Source: a virus. Taken from it: 39,703 nt of DNA. Shown in pieces: positions 14,401 to 24,000 of the stretch. The notes under the pieces were generated by a model, which worked only from the letters and a program-made list of their open reading frames with translations, was not told the DNA's origin and searched no databases. The stretch spans positions 1 through 39,703 of the IMG/VR virus record IMGVR_UViG_3300034066_001287; one strand, given 5' to 3'. The translations under genes and the position numbers were made by a program. How positions within the stretch are numbered: the stretch's first letter is position 1; each line of letters begins with the position of its first letter.

Positions 14401-16741
14401 TAATCAATTTATTTTACCTACAGACAAAACTTTAAAACCATATTCATCATTATACTCTAATTTATTTGTATATGATAATTATACAGTTAGTGGAATATCA
14501 ATTTCCTCTGGAGGAGCAGGATACCTGCAGTCTCCAACCATTTCCCTGTATAGTAAGAATAAAGGGAAATTAATAGACAGTTTTAGTGCTGTATCACAGA
14601 TTAAAAATGGATCAGTTCAAGATATAGTGGTTACTAGTCCTGGATATGGATTAGAGTCTACAGACACTAAAATAGTATTTTTAAACAATACCAATGGAAT
14701 TGATATAATTAATGCTTCTTATAATTCTGGGACAGATGCTGCAACTTTGACATTAAAGACACCATCTACAGGATTTACCACATCAAATCCACTTAGAATT
14801 AAAGTAGGTGATAAAATTTTTGTTGAAGATGTAGTTTCAATTAAGACAGTGGGTGCCACAACATCATTATATGATGGTTACAACTGTTCTGCAAATGATT
14901 ATGAGTATTTTACTGTAGTTGGAGTTAACACTGCTTATGGGTCCAAAGATGCAGCAACAGTGAGTTATTCTATTGATTATGATCCAGGATCTTACAGTTC
15001 TTCAGGATCTTTAGTTAGATCTAAAGATATTCCTAATGTTACAGTATCTTTGGGCAAAAATGTATTTTTACCCAGTGAAAAAATAAAAGATAAAAATGCT
15101 TCTGTACTGGATAATCCAAAAAATGCCCCTATCCAAACTAACATAAAAGTATCAAATTCTGATCAAATTGAATTAGAGGAAGTAATTAAAGGAAAAATTA
15201 GCAACTCAAAAGGAACAGTTAAGAGAATAGAAACTTACTCATCTACATTTAATGCAAAAACTAGTGTATCTACTGAAATTGGATGGAAATCCAATAGAGG
15301 AAATACATCAGAAATTTTACAAAAACTTCAAGACAATGATTACTATCAACTTTTCTCTTATGCACTAAAGAGCAAAGTTCAAATGAGTGATTGGGAATCT
15401 ATTGCATATGAAGTAGCTCACATTGCAGGATTTAAACTTTTTGGAAATATGGTGATTGAGTCTAAACAAGATCAACCATCACAATACACTCCAGTAGATA
15501 GTTCTGTAACTAACATATCACTTTCATCTTATGCTGATGTTAACACAAAATATGATTTTGATTTATGTACTGAAAATGTAGATGACTACAATGGATCTGC
15601 TTCAGATATTATCAATTTAAATTCTAAAATTATTTCAGATTACATACTTTCAAAAGACAATAGAGTTCTTTCTATAGATGATATTTCAAATTTATTTGAT
15701 ACTGATAATCCAGTAATTCCTTTCCCAGTAGATACTGTTCCAGTTTATGGAGCAAAGTATGTATTCTTTGTTCAGTCTTCTGCAACATTCTTAGGAAATT
15801 ATCAATATCCTATGTTCTTTGAAGCATTTGTCACTAAAGATGGTGATAATGTAAGCATAACAACTTATGCGGTTGATGATGATAATGATATGGGAACTAT
15901 ATTAGGAGAAGTTGATTCAAATGATTCTATTATAGTATCTTTCCTGCCTAAGATAGGATCTGTCAGTTACTTGGTCAGAGCAATTAGAGAAGACTTTAAC
16001 CTGAGTGGAATAACTACAAATTATTATGGTAATAATAGAAATGTTGGTCTCACTACAACATATGCTGCTCAAGAAACACCAACACAAAAAACAATCTATA
16101 GTGTTCCAACTTCATCTGTATCTGGAGGAACTTTATTTGTAGGAATTGCTGAAACTTCAGGTTCTATAAAAGATTATAAAGAAATGACATTCTTATATGA
16201 TAATGGAATAGTATCAAAAAATACCTACACTGAAAATATTATTGTAGGATTAGGATCAATTGGAATTAGTACATCTGGATCCAATTTGATAGTAACTTAT
16301 GATGGTATTCCAGACACTGAGGTAATTGTTTACACAAATATGAATTTCATTCATAATACAACAATAAACCCCCAAGAGCAAGAGGCAGATTTTACTAGAT
16401 TAAATAGTGATATAGTAACTTTTACAGGAACTGCATTATCTGATCAAGAAATCTCAAGATTCTCTTCATATTATTCAGCATCAAAATATGTTGCATTAAT
16501 TGAGAAAACAGTTGGAGTAACAACTACAAAATCAATAGTTTCTGTTGATATGATTCATTATTTTGCAGATTCTTATATGAAGGATATTACTTATGGTCAT
16601 CTTGGAGATGTAGATGATATTAATTTTGTAACTTCATATGATTCACTTAATGATGAATATGTAGTTTCATTTACACCAAGTGAAAATGCAGATTATGTAA
16701 TTAAATTCTTTGAGAAAAACATTTCATCAGCACAAATTTAA
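8456..16741 (+). CDS. giant baseplate structural protein with YHYH-like domain (position of T4 gp7), 2761 aa
   Basis: It occupies the T4 gene 7 position but is more than twice the size of T4 gp7 (1032 aa); direct homology to gp7 is not visible. The N-terminal ~270 residues match a segment I recall from marine myovirus structural proteins (IPEFLVSENPNLVEFLKQFY; SFYESKGTDSAYKILFKILF). Residues about 72-125 and 333-380 are two copies of a beta module (TIYVESTHGW...IITYT). From ~745 to ~2070 there are at least eight Gly-Gly-x-Tyr strands (such as VLNGGLGYSNNTAVKV near 1157). Residues about 1243-1326 form a YHYH-like domain: HSPIVGWAYDGCPIYGPDGY, DLDEHNGRF, TPEYPDGVYAYF. The C-terminus (~2290 on) has DNDYYQLFSYALKSKV, also typical of these phage proteins. 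It likely forms peripheral baseplate or fibre structure. Confidence 0.8.
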   Translation: MNKENKVVKISDVIENHIPEFLVSENPNLVEFLKQFYISQEFQSGPIDLVENLLDYKNIESFDNTNLKSETTLTEDVGYFDDTIYVESTHGWPDSYGLLKINNEIITYTQKTNTSFIGCVRGFSGIDSLHQDINKEFLNFTQSDIEEHKGPTSENNIQTPGDTVTNLSILFLLEFFKKIKYQFAPGFEEVEFSPEINAPNFISNLRSFYESKGTDSAYKILFKILFNEKVEVINPFDYTFKTSDDRWVVCETFVCEPVSGDPTKIQGQTLYQDATADNRILEANGSIYSISKFSYKEQNFYKINIFSGYSNNLNPKGAISGEFVSTPKTYLVEPTASGSETIFVNSTIGFESSGTIFINGLEVSYSDKTNNQFLNCSGITEDIPTKTAIYGENYVYSYENGDSNLPVKLRILNVLSDLDETNARYAYNGDEFEIENLGNLKENTFTGSLLYNLPSTVYCGKIVRRLRDGRVGVGVNDGVCRSNYKHHLRDKDRVDLYILNTKEVVATDVLVTVSSNQQYQFSFDTSTLNDYIGKNLIARRKLFKSNSLTYPEIQSKFIADVQDSYTDSKNNYITSNGFPRFSIEPYKREFNFTINSSDYQTLVGNHNFYDGEEISVVDFTIFGTYDNLVGINTGVSYFVKKVNESSIKLAYSKENVGLSDFLSFVELVNPPVDNTVSGYVETFRLIDNDLYANDLTSSKSLKSIPKELSSGTSPVETSPGPIGIFANGIEIQNYKSYDRIYNGKIEKINVLNPGENYDLNNPPRFTISGDTETILLPQLTGKIEEIVVKDGGYDYDNNTIPSFKILGGGSNEKLNLNVTMRALPREIDFNSSSVGGVVDTANNKFIFSSPHGLVQGEGVVYNNFNYTGVGIGSTSGDGTLSNGAIYYISGISTTGAGTSFSLAFTKNDANQGINTINLREYGLGIHRFTTLEKKNKIESITVSNKNNNFKYKKIFCDYTGVNHYDNVFIIQNHKFDENDEVLYSYTGSQLSGISTSSYYYIKLIDENQFQIKTSKTSTSAVNFGSSNETSIHYFEYSPIRVEISSRRFKKGAVGKDAVLVPVALGSVTDVLVAKSKDGYGYSEILNFNDAPEVKELVGSQANIQVIVNNGVIQKTIIKNKGKNYYNRISLQINGTGYGAILEPVIQNGEIIEVKVLNGGLGYSNNTAVKVVPLAKGLKVSSTIQSWTVNEIDKLGVENSIKGTLLGKGYSLFGNIYGLFFLNKDICDYYGIPALRLNQNPSRHSPIVGWAYDGCPIYGPDGYKNSDGTGGFKRLKSSYKEIKSASSPSTFLFVEDHQFIKGLGDLDEHNGRFCITPEYPDGVYAYFCTMDRFRAPVFPYVIGNSFKYIPDTENFNLRRNQTLDFNSLDLIKHTAYYNLENKENYYEFIDFNSKFYEKDGIVVDASSGSIDELLVAEGGSSYKIGNSISFNNEGTNGFGALGKVSELQGVGINSITSETFTLSDVPFTYSSGRVYGYVSDATSLVEDSFVNISSISTSGYSSLKGYHKINLANKNSSLIATLPNYATTGVTTSIQIDKAISSFEIGDTFMLESETLTVIGLDYDNNLINVSRESGSPSYSIGEPLVPISNKFYFESNKKLDLPRTNTSYYFNPSQSVSSGLDLNQTNLLTIYPLGPGIEKIKDVKCGLIYLPNHKFVTGDKIVYTTDGLPLETQESYNLNDTSYYPNLFAIRVSSDLIGLVSEKNKTKSIDQILLYKTSSIEDNQLHKFTTDRNFVTADVSFNETTVYTKKAHDLSVGDKVYLTVKSGITTTFDVTYSSANAKLLINSEENPKINVYENDVVVFDLSSATLINCDFNLYSDPEFNNIYEGNQKNGLEVVKDSNSLTLTISDNTPKILYYNLTSDIEDIFIDSTVSRNNTIIIDESFYSNKVLGITTHTNRNFIINYPGTPERSSYGSTTSELNYFVTSSTTYFGPISKASLLSKGKDYEKLPSVEILSDSGENADIIPLSNRIGKIQKSKIINNQFILPTDKTLKPYSSLYSNLFVYDNYTVSGISISSGGAGYLQSPTISLYSKNKGKLIDSFSAVSQIKNGSVQDIVVTSPGYGLESTDTKIVFLNNTNGIDIINASYNSGTDAATLTLKTPSTGFTTSNPLRIKVGDKIFVEDVVSIKTVGATTSLYDGYNCSANDYEYFTVVGVNTAYGSKDAATVSYSIDYDPGSYSSSGSLVRSKDIPNVTVSLGKNVFLPSEKIKDKNASVLDNPKNAPIQTNIKVSNSDQIELEEVIKGKISNSKGTVKRIETYSSTFNAKTSVSTEIGWKSNRGNTSEILQKLQDNDYYQLFSYALKSKVQMSDWESIAYEVAHIAGFKLFGNMVIESKQDQPSQYTPVDSSVTNISLSSYADVNTKYDFDLCTENVDDYNGSASDIINLNSKIISDYILSKDNRVLSIDDISNLFDTDNPVIPFPVDTVPVYGAKYVFFVQSSATFLGNYQYPMFFEAFVTKDGDNVSITTYAVDDDNDMGTILGEVDSNDSIIVSFLPKIGSVSYLVRAIREDFNLSGITTNYYGNNRNVGLTTTYAAQETPTQKTIYSVPTSSVSGGTLFVGIAETSGSIKDYKEMTFLYDNGIVSKNTYTENIIVGLGSIGISTSGSNLIVTYDGIPDTEVIVYTNMNFIHNTTINPQEQEADFTRLNSDIVTFTGTALSDQEISRFSSYYSASKYVALIEKTVGVTTTKSIVSVDMIHYFADSYMKDITYGHLGDVDDINFVTSYDSLNDEYVVSFTPSENADYVIKFFEKNISSAQI

Positions 16742-16744
16742 AAA

Positions 16745-19510
16745 ATGGCAACAATAGATACAGTTTATATACCAAATGTATTTGGTAGAACTAGTTTTCC
16801 ATTAAGACATCAAAGTGCTCCCATTTTCCATAAGGAATTTGATGCCACAAACAATCTTATAATTGATGTTGACAATGATACTATTAAAATACCAAATCAC
16901 TTTTTTAAGACTGGAGAAAAGTTAACTTATTCAATTCCAGATTTGGGATCAAGAATAGGCATCAGTACTCTTAGTCCTGGTGCTAATGGAACTATATCAC
17001 AGTTGCCTTCCACAGTATATCCAATAGTTGTAGATAAAGATAGAATTAGAGTAGCATTAGCATCATCATTGGCTCTTGAAAATTCTTATGTGGATATAAC
17101 TTCTCTGGGAACAGAATCTCCCCATACATTTACTTGTGATAAGCAAAATGCAAAATGTTTAATTTCTATAGATAATGTAATTCAATCACCAGTTTCAGTA
17201 GGATCTAGCGTTGGTATAACCTCAGTATTTGATAATAATAGCACAAAAATTAGAATAAATTCTATAGACAATATTAAATTAGGAACTATTCTAAAGATAA
17301 ATGAAGAACTTTCTAGAGTTACTTCTATAGATTATACTTATAATACCTCTCCAGATGGATATGATATCAATCTTTATAGAAATGAAAATTTCTTAGGAAC
17401 TCCAAATGCCCAAATTGTAGGAGTACAAACTGCATATATTATGGAGGGCAACTACAATATTGAGAAGGATAAAATATATTTCACAAGTGCTCCATTAGAA
17501 GGGGTAGAATTTACTGCAAGATTAGAAACAAATAGTTTAAATTATGGTACAAATTCATTTGAGTTATTTACTTCAAAGTTAGATACTGGATCTCAGGTTA
17601 TACTATACTCAGTAAATCCTCCCAATGGACTGGAGAATAACAAATCTTACTTTCTTATAAAAAACTATACAAATAACTATAGTTTTGCAAATTCATATTC
17701 AAATGCAATCAATGGAATAAGTTTAGTATTTTCAACTCCAGCTTTAGATGGTGGTCCAGTTTCTCCAATTGATTTAGTACAGGTTCTTCCTATAGATAAC
17801 AGTTCTTTCCATGGAAGAGTATTTTTAAAGTCAAATTATGATGGAAATTTAGTATTTGATGATGTTTCTCAGCAATTTAATGGAATCAGCAGTTCATTTA
17901 CATTAACTTCATCTGGCATTAATACTGTTGGTATTAAATCTGATAATGGAATAGTATTAATTAATAATATTTTTCAATATCCTGAATTTGATGAATCATT
18001 TATTTTTGAAGAGGATTCTGTCAGTGGGATTACTAGTATTTCATTTATAGGAAATAATGAAACTGGAATACTTACTTCAAAATCCTATGACACAAATATT
18101 AGTGGATATCCTAGAGGAGGTGTAATAGTAGGATATGCATTATCTTCTGGAATAAATTATCAACCTTTAAGATCTGCTTCAGCTAATTGTGGAATAACCC
18201 CAGAAGGAACAATCAATACTGTTGGCATTATTACTGGAGGATCTGGATATAGAAGTGGAATTTCTACTTATTATGTTTACTTTGAAGATGAGGACGGAGA
18301 AAGATCTTCTGCATTAGGAGTTGCAAATGTATCTTCAGGAATAGTTACTTCTGTGACTATAGTTACTAATGTTCCTGAGGGAACATATTCTCCATCACAA
18401 GCAATTTCTGTTAGGATAGATCCCCCATTCCCATATGAAAATGTACCTGTATCAGGATCTACATTGGGAATTGGTGCTTCAGTTTCTTTTAATGTGGGAG
18501 AAGATGGAGTTATTAAAAACTTCAAATTTACAAATCCAGGATATGGATACACATCTGGAGAAACTTTAACAATTCCCAATACATTAGGAATATCCACACA
18601 GTCTTCTGGTGATAGGGCAAAAATATTCATCAGCGAAGTTACAAAAGATAGTTTTTCTGCTTGGAATATAGGAATTCTTAGAAAACTTGATGATCTCACT
18701 CCATTTGTAACTGGAACAAGAAAAACATTTACATTAAAAGAAACTATAGATTCAGTTTCTCAAACAATTAGTATTCAAGCAGCAGATGATTCTGAGATAG
18801 ACTTAAGTTATGTTTTATTAATATTTGTGAATGATGTATTGCAAATACCAGGGAAATCCTACAAATTTAATGGAGGTTCACAAATTACTTTCACTGAGGC
18901 ACCTCCTGCAAAATTAAATTCTGAAGGACTTTTAGAAAAAAGCACTGTGAAAGTTTACTTCTATGCAGGATATAATCCAGATACAGAAGAAGTTTCTCCA
19001 AATACTAACTTTAAAGTAGGAGATACTGTATTAATTCCTAAAGATTTGTATGAAACATCTCCTTTAAGGCAATCTTCAAGAACAGTAAAGGAAATTTTAA
19101 CTTCAGATTCATTTAAAACTGAATTATTTAATGGAAGAGGTTTGTCTGATGATTCAGGACAACTCAGATCTATCAATTGGACTCCTCAAAAGAATGATTT
19201 GATCATTTCAGGAAATTATGTTTCAAAATCTAGAAACTTGTACAAGGCAACTGCTGGAATTTATACTGGAATTGGTCAAACTACAGCAACATTTACTGGA
19301 GTATCCACTGTAGGAATAAACACCACTATAGGAATTGGCATTTCTATTGGGGATTACATAGAATCTAGCACAATTGGATATGGAATAAGTATAGTTTCTA
19401 TAGGTTCATCTTATGTTGGAATATCTACATATGATCCAACCATAGTTGGAATTGAAACAGTGAAGATTTGGAGATATGTTTTTGATGCAACTAATAATAG
19501 TTGGGCATAA
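16745..19510 (+). CDS. large virion structural protein of the baseplate operon, 921 aa
   Basis: Starts MATIDTVYIPNVFGRTSFP followed by LRHQSAPIFHKEFDAT, a beginning I recall from structural proteins lying between genes 6 and 8 in cyanomyoviruses. It is beta-rich throughout. Residues ~489-615 carry GG-x-GY strands (GIITGGSGYRSGIS, FTNPGYGYTSGETL). Near 690-730 is a fibre-type module (LLIFVNDVLQIPGKSYKFNG) like those in phage tail fibres. The C-terminus is rich in Gly-Ile-Ser-Thr. It begins 3 nt after the giant gene and ends before a late promoter, so it closes the first late operon. A baseplate or fibre component is likely; the T4 equivalent, if any, is unclear. Confidence 0.75.
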   Translation: MATIDTVYIPNVFGRTSFPLRHQSAPIFHKEFDATNNLIIDVDNDTIKIPNHFFKTGEKLTYSIPDLGSRIGISTLSPGANGTISQLPSTVYPIVVDKDRIRVALASSLALENSYVDITSLGTESPHTFTCDKQNAKCLISIDNVIQSPVSVGSSVGITSVFDNNSTKIRINSIDNIKLGTILKINEELSRVTSIDYTYNTSPDGYDINLYRNENFLGTPNAQIVGVQTAYIMEGNYNIEKDKIYFTSAPLEGVEFTARLETNSLNYGTNSFELFTSKLDTGSQVILYSVNPPNGLENNKSYFLIKNYTNNYSFANSYSNAINGISLVFSTPALDGGPVSPIDLVQVLPIDNSSFHGRVFLKSNYDGNLVFDDVSQQFNGISSSFTLTSSGINTVGIKSDNGIVLINNIFQYPEFDESFIFEEDSVSGITSISFIGNNETGILTSKSYDTNISGYPRGGVIVGYALSSGINYQPLRSASANCGITPEGTINTVGIITGGSGYRSGISTYYVYFEDEDGERSSALGVANVSSGIVTSVTIVTNVPEGTYSPSQAISVRIDPPFPYENVPVSGSTLGIGASVSFNVGEDGVIKNFKFTNPGYGYTSGETLTIPNTLGISTQSSGDRAKIFISEVTKDSFSAWNIGILRKLDDLTPFVTGTRKTFTLKETIDSVSQTISIQAADDSEIDLSYVLLIFVNDVLQIPGKSYKFNGGSQITFTEAPPAKLNSEGLLEKSTVKVYFYAGYNPDTEEVSPNTNFKVGDTVLIPKDLYETSPLRQSSRTVKEILTSDSFKTELFNGRGLSDDSGQLRSINWTPQKNDLIISGNYVSKSRNLYKATAGIYTGIGQTTATFTGVSTVGINTTIGIGISIGDYIESSTIGYGISIVSIGSSYVGISTYDPTIVGIETVKIWRYVFDATNNSWA

Positions 19511-19518
19511 TTGCTATC

Positions 19519-19525
19519 ATAAATA
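19519..19525 (+). promoter_or_regulatory. late promoter motif ATAAATA
   Basis: ATAAATA 21 nt upstream of gp8, in the only gap of note (36 nt) within the baseplate region. Confidence 0.55.
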
Positions 19526-19546
19526 ACTTAAAACTGTCCATAGAAA

Positions 19547-21088
19547 ATGTCAGCAATTATAACTGAAAATTTAAAGATAAGGAATTGTACAAATTTCATT
19601 AATGATGTGGTAACTAATGAAAATTATTACACCTTTATTGGATTGTCTAATTCTAGTGATTATCAAAGTGACTGGAATACCAATACTCCAGATCCAGTAG
19701 ATAATTCTAATTATTTGGATTCTTATAAAAATACAATCCTTGGGGTCAAGAAAATTTCTTCAACAGACATTATTAGGGTCATTCCTAAAATTGTTTGGAA
19801 GACTGGAACAAAATATGATATGTATAGACATGATTATAGTAGATATAATCTGACTCCAAATACAAATTTTACATCTCTTGCTGATAGTAGATATTATGTA
19901 ATGAACAGTGAGTATAGAGTTTATATTTGTATTAATAATGGTGCATCCCCATCAAATCTTAATTTGGGGGTAGCATCAGTTAATGAACCTGTACATACAT
20001 CAGAATCACCAGAAGTGGAAGATGATGGATATATTTGGAAGTACTTATATACTATAACACCAGCAGAGTTTATAAAATTTGATTCTACTGATTATATTTC
20101 AGTTCCAAATTATTGGGACAATGACAATTTTAATACTGAGGAAATTAGAAGAATTAAAGATGCTTCAGTAGATGGAAAGATAGAAACAATTTTAGTAGAA
20201 TCTTCAACTTCATATGCAGTAAGTACAAATTTATTGACTAATATTCAAATTATTGGAGATGGTGTTGGGGGAGAGGCTTCAGTAGAATTTGATGATGAAT
20301 TAAAACCAATAAAAGTAACTGTAACTTCTGGAGGATCTGGATATACTTTTGCTACATTGGATTTAGATTCTGTAGTTTCTCCAATTTCAGAAAAATCAGT
20401 TTTCAATGTAATTATTCCTCCTCCCGGTGGACATGGTAGAAATGTTTATAAAGAATTAAATTGCAATAAGGTTTTAGTTTATTCCAGAATTGAAAATACT
20501 CTTTCTGATCCAGACTTCATAGAAGGAAATCAATTCTCTAGAGTTGGAATAATAAGAGATATAAAGGATTATGCAGGATCCTCCACATTTACCAATAATA
20601 CTGGATCTGGTGTGTTTGCTCTTAAATTAACCACAGATGCAAGTTCCGAAATTGAGGATTCAAAAATATCTCAAGCAAGCACTGGTGCTATTGGAAGTTT
20701 AGTTAGTGTGGTTTCATTGGGAACTTCCTGTGTAATTAAGTACACAAAACCTAGAGAGTGGTATGTGGACACTTATAGTTCAGGAACAATCACTAAGACA
20801 TTTGACCCATATTATGTAAATAGTTCAGGTTTAACAACATCCCAAACTTATAGATATGCAGACTTTGATGGATCAGAAATAGTTATTGATTCCAATACTT
20901 ATTTTGTAGATACCAGCTATGATGGAAGTCAAGTTGGTGAAATTTTCTTGGGACAAACATTTACCAATGGAATATCAACACCAGACATAAATATAAAGAG
21001 TGGTGAGATTGTTTATGTAGATAACAGAGTTTCTGTTACCAGACAATCGCAGCAAAGAGAAGACATTAAAATCATTATAGAGTTCTAA
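19547..21088 (+). CDS. gp8: baseplate wedge subunit gp8, 513 aa
   Basis: gp8 is a wedge protein that dimerises and contacts gp10, gp7 and gp6 in T4. The opening FVNDVVTNENYYTFIG-type pattern (here NDVVTNENYYTFIGLSNSSD), NTILGVKKISSTDIIRVIPK and the segment SPEVEDDGYIWKYLYTITP followed by FNTEEIRRIKDASVDGKI are diagnostic for gp8 of T4-like phages. It is longer than T4 gp8 (334); the extra length includes a GG-x-GY strand near residue 258 (VTVTSGGSGYTFATLDL). It leads a transcription unit behind a late promoter and is 1 nt from the next gene. Confidence 0.85.
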   Translation: MSAIITENLKIRNCTNFINDVVTNENYYTFIGLSNSSDYQSDWNTNTPDPVDNSNYLDSYKNTILGVKKISSTDIIRVIPKIVWKTGTKYDMYRHDYSRYNLTPNTNFTSLADSRYYVMNSEYRVYICINNGASPSNLNLGVASVNEPVHTSESPEVEDDGYIWKYLYTITPAEFIKFDSTDYISVPNYWDNDNFNTEEIRRIKDASVDGKIETILVESSTSYAVSTNLLTNIQIIGDGVGGEASVEFDDELKPIKVTVTSGGSGYTFATLDLDSVVSPISEKSVFNVIIPPPGGHGRNVYKELNCNKVLVYSRIENTLSDPDFIEGNQFSRVGIIRDIKDYAGSSTFTNNTGSGVFALKLTTDASSEIEDSKISQASTGAIGSLVSVVSLGTSCVIKYTKPREWYVDTYSSGTITKTFDPYYVNSSGLTTSQTYRYADFDGSEIVIDSNTYFVDTSYDGSQVGEIFLGQTFTNGISTPDINIKSGEIVYVDNRVSVTRQSQQREDIKIIIEF

Positions 21089-21089
21089 A

Positions 21090-24000
21090 ATGCCTCAGAA
21101 TACTAATCTCAACAAAAGTCCATATTTTGCAGATTTTGACCCTAATGATGATTACTATAAGATTTTATTTAAACCTGGGGTTACAGTACAGACTAGAGAG
21201 TTAACAAACTTACAGTCTACTTTACAGAACCAAATAGAAACTTTTGGAAAAACTGTTTATTCCAATACAATAGCAGTAAATGGGGGTGGATATAAATACA
21301 TCTCTAATTTTGAATGCGTTCAATTAGAAAGTACTTATAATGGTATAGATGTTGAAGATTATTATAATAATCTTGTTGGGGTTGAGTTAAAAGGCAAAAG
21401 ATCTGGTGTTCATGCAGAGGTAGTAAAAGTATTATCTAGAGGAGACTCTGAGAAAAATACTACCACATTATACATAAATTATAAATCATCTTCAGATGAC
21501 AAAGATCTTCCAGAAGATGAAAATAATGTAAGTTCTAGATTTAAATCTGGAGAGGATCTTTTAATTACAAGTTCTCTCAAAATTGGAGAGACTGTTTTAC
21601 CCAGATTAAGTCCAGTAGCAAAAGTATACTCACCAGTTTCTGGAGAACCTACTTTTACAGGATCTGCTACAAAACTTTTGGATGGAGTTTATTTCATAAG
21701 AGGATTTTTTATTAATTATGATTCCCAATTGATCATTTTAGATCAGTATACAAATACTCCATCTTATAGAGTTGGTTTAGAAATAACTGAGAGTCTTGTA
21801 GACTCTAATGAAGATTCATCTTTAAATGATAATGCTCAGGGATTTTCTAACTATGCAGCTCCTGGAGCAGATAGATTAAAAATAGAAATTAATCTAATCA
21901 AAAAATCTTTAGATGATTTAAATGATGACAATTTTATTGAAATCTTCAGAGTTAATGATGGGGCATTAACTGAATTAGGAAGAACAGATCCTTTCAGCAG
22001 CATAGTAGATATCTTAGCAAGAAGAACATATGATGAGTCTGGAAATTATTATGTAAATCCATTTAAGGTTACTGCAGAAGAATCCCTCAATGATTATTTG
22101 GGGAATGATGGAATTTACTACCCAGGACAAAAAACTCCAAAGGGAGAAACACCTTCAGATGATTTAGCTATAATTAAAGTCAATCCTGGAAAAGCTTATG
22201 TGAAGGGGTATGAAATATCCACTGGTAATGTTGTTTTAGAATATGAAAAACCAAGGACAACAAAAACAACTAATTTTTCTTCCAGTGCATTTTATGGAGG
22301 ATCCCCAATAAGAGTTAATAATGTTTCAGGATCTCCAAAATTAGGATTAACAACTTCATACACAGTACAGTTGCATCTCCAAAGATTAGAGGCTGGAGTT
22401 GGAGTAGGAACTGTAATTGGAAATGCAAGAGTTTATGATTTTGAACCTCATAATAATTCATATGAAAATGAGTCAAGTGAGTTTAATATTACTTTATTTG
22501 ATATCCAAACTTACACTACTATAACCCTACAAAGTTCTATAGGAGCTATGTCAGTTGGTTCTCATGTCAGAGGTGAGAGTAGTGGGGCAACTGGATTCGT
22601 TAGAATTAAGGCTGGTGCTAATGTAACTCTATATCAAGTTACAGGAAAATTTGTAATTGGAGAAACTTTATCTGTAGATGGAATTTCTGCTAATCCCCAA
22701 ATCTTAACAATAAGAGATTATTCTGTTAATGATATTAAATCTATCTACTCATCTGATGTTGGATTTGGATGTGATACTGCATTAAATAGAACTAAAAAAA
22801 TATCAGGACCATTTACCATTAAAGTTCAAGATATAGGTGGTGTTGGGGTAGGAAGTGTAACAAGCGATGATGGTGCTGCTTGGGGTGGAGATGTAGTAGT
22901 TGGAGATATTATTGAACTGACAACACCAGATAATACCCTGCCAGTCTTTTCTACTGTTGTAGGATTCAATAACCAAAGAACTAGGGTTAGCGTTGTTGGA
23001 GTCTCTACAGTAAATAATGTTTGCGATGGTAACATAGGTGGTATTGGAACAACTTATTCTAAAGAAAATATTAAATTATTAAGACCAAATATTAGTGTCA
23101 ATCCAGATAAGAACTCCACATTATATTCTCAACTTAGAGATGAGAATATTGCATATGTAGATACTGAGAACTCAAATCTATATGTTAAGAGACAATATTT
23201 TGTGAATAGAAGTGGAACTTCTGTTACTTTACCAACTCTTAGTGCTGATTATGTATATGTTCCATTTGATGAAGAGGATTATTTGGTAGTTAATGAAGAT
23301 GGAACTCATCAAAGTCTTTCAGAGTCTCAATTTGAATTTTCAAATGGATTTAAAAATCTGACCATTACTGGGTTAAGTAACGATGCCACAAGGACTACAA
23401 TAATTACAACACAAATTAAAGGAAATATTACATCTAAAACTAAGAAGTTAAATAGATGTTCCTCTGGAATAGTTTCATTCACAAAATATTCCACTCCAAA
23501 GAATTCTAGTGTGACTTATCAGAAGCCATATGGAACTAGAATTGAAGATATGGAAATTAGTTTAAATGTTCCTGATGCTATTCAATTACATGGTGTATTT
23601 GAGTCTTCAGGAAATTCTGACCCACAACTTCCATACTTAACTTTAACTAATTTAAATAGTTTAAATTCAGTAACTTCTGATTTAATTATTGGAGAACTTG
23701 TTGTAGGAAATGATTCAAAGGCAGTTGCTATTGTTGCAGAAGAGAAGTCTTCTTCACAAATTTCAATTATATATCAGTCCAGAAACAGATTTGCAGAAGG
23801 GGAAATTGTAACATTCCAAGAAAGTGGATACACTGCAGAAGTTTCTTTCTCTGAAAGAGGAGACAAAAATATAATTGATAGATTTAGATTAGATAATGGT
23901 CAAAGAAAAGGTTATTATGATATTGCTAGAATAGTAAGAATTGGAGGTAGAGAACCATCAAGAAGATTAAAAATTATTTTTGATTATTTTTCTTTTGAAT

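Noticed and set aside
8456-16741. Assembly fusion or missed stop creating the 2761-aa frame
   Set aside because: Composition and repeat style are uniform across the frame. Its N- and C-terminal blocks both resemble those of large proteins in this family, so a single long gene is more likely.
18277-18699. 140-codon minus-strand open frame
   Set aside because: It is antisense to the 921-aa structural gene; low-complexity reverse translation explains it. No promoter or ribosome binding site, and the window is otherwise + strand only.
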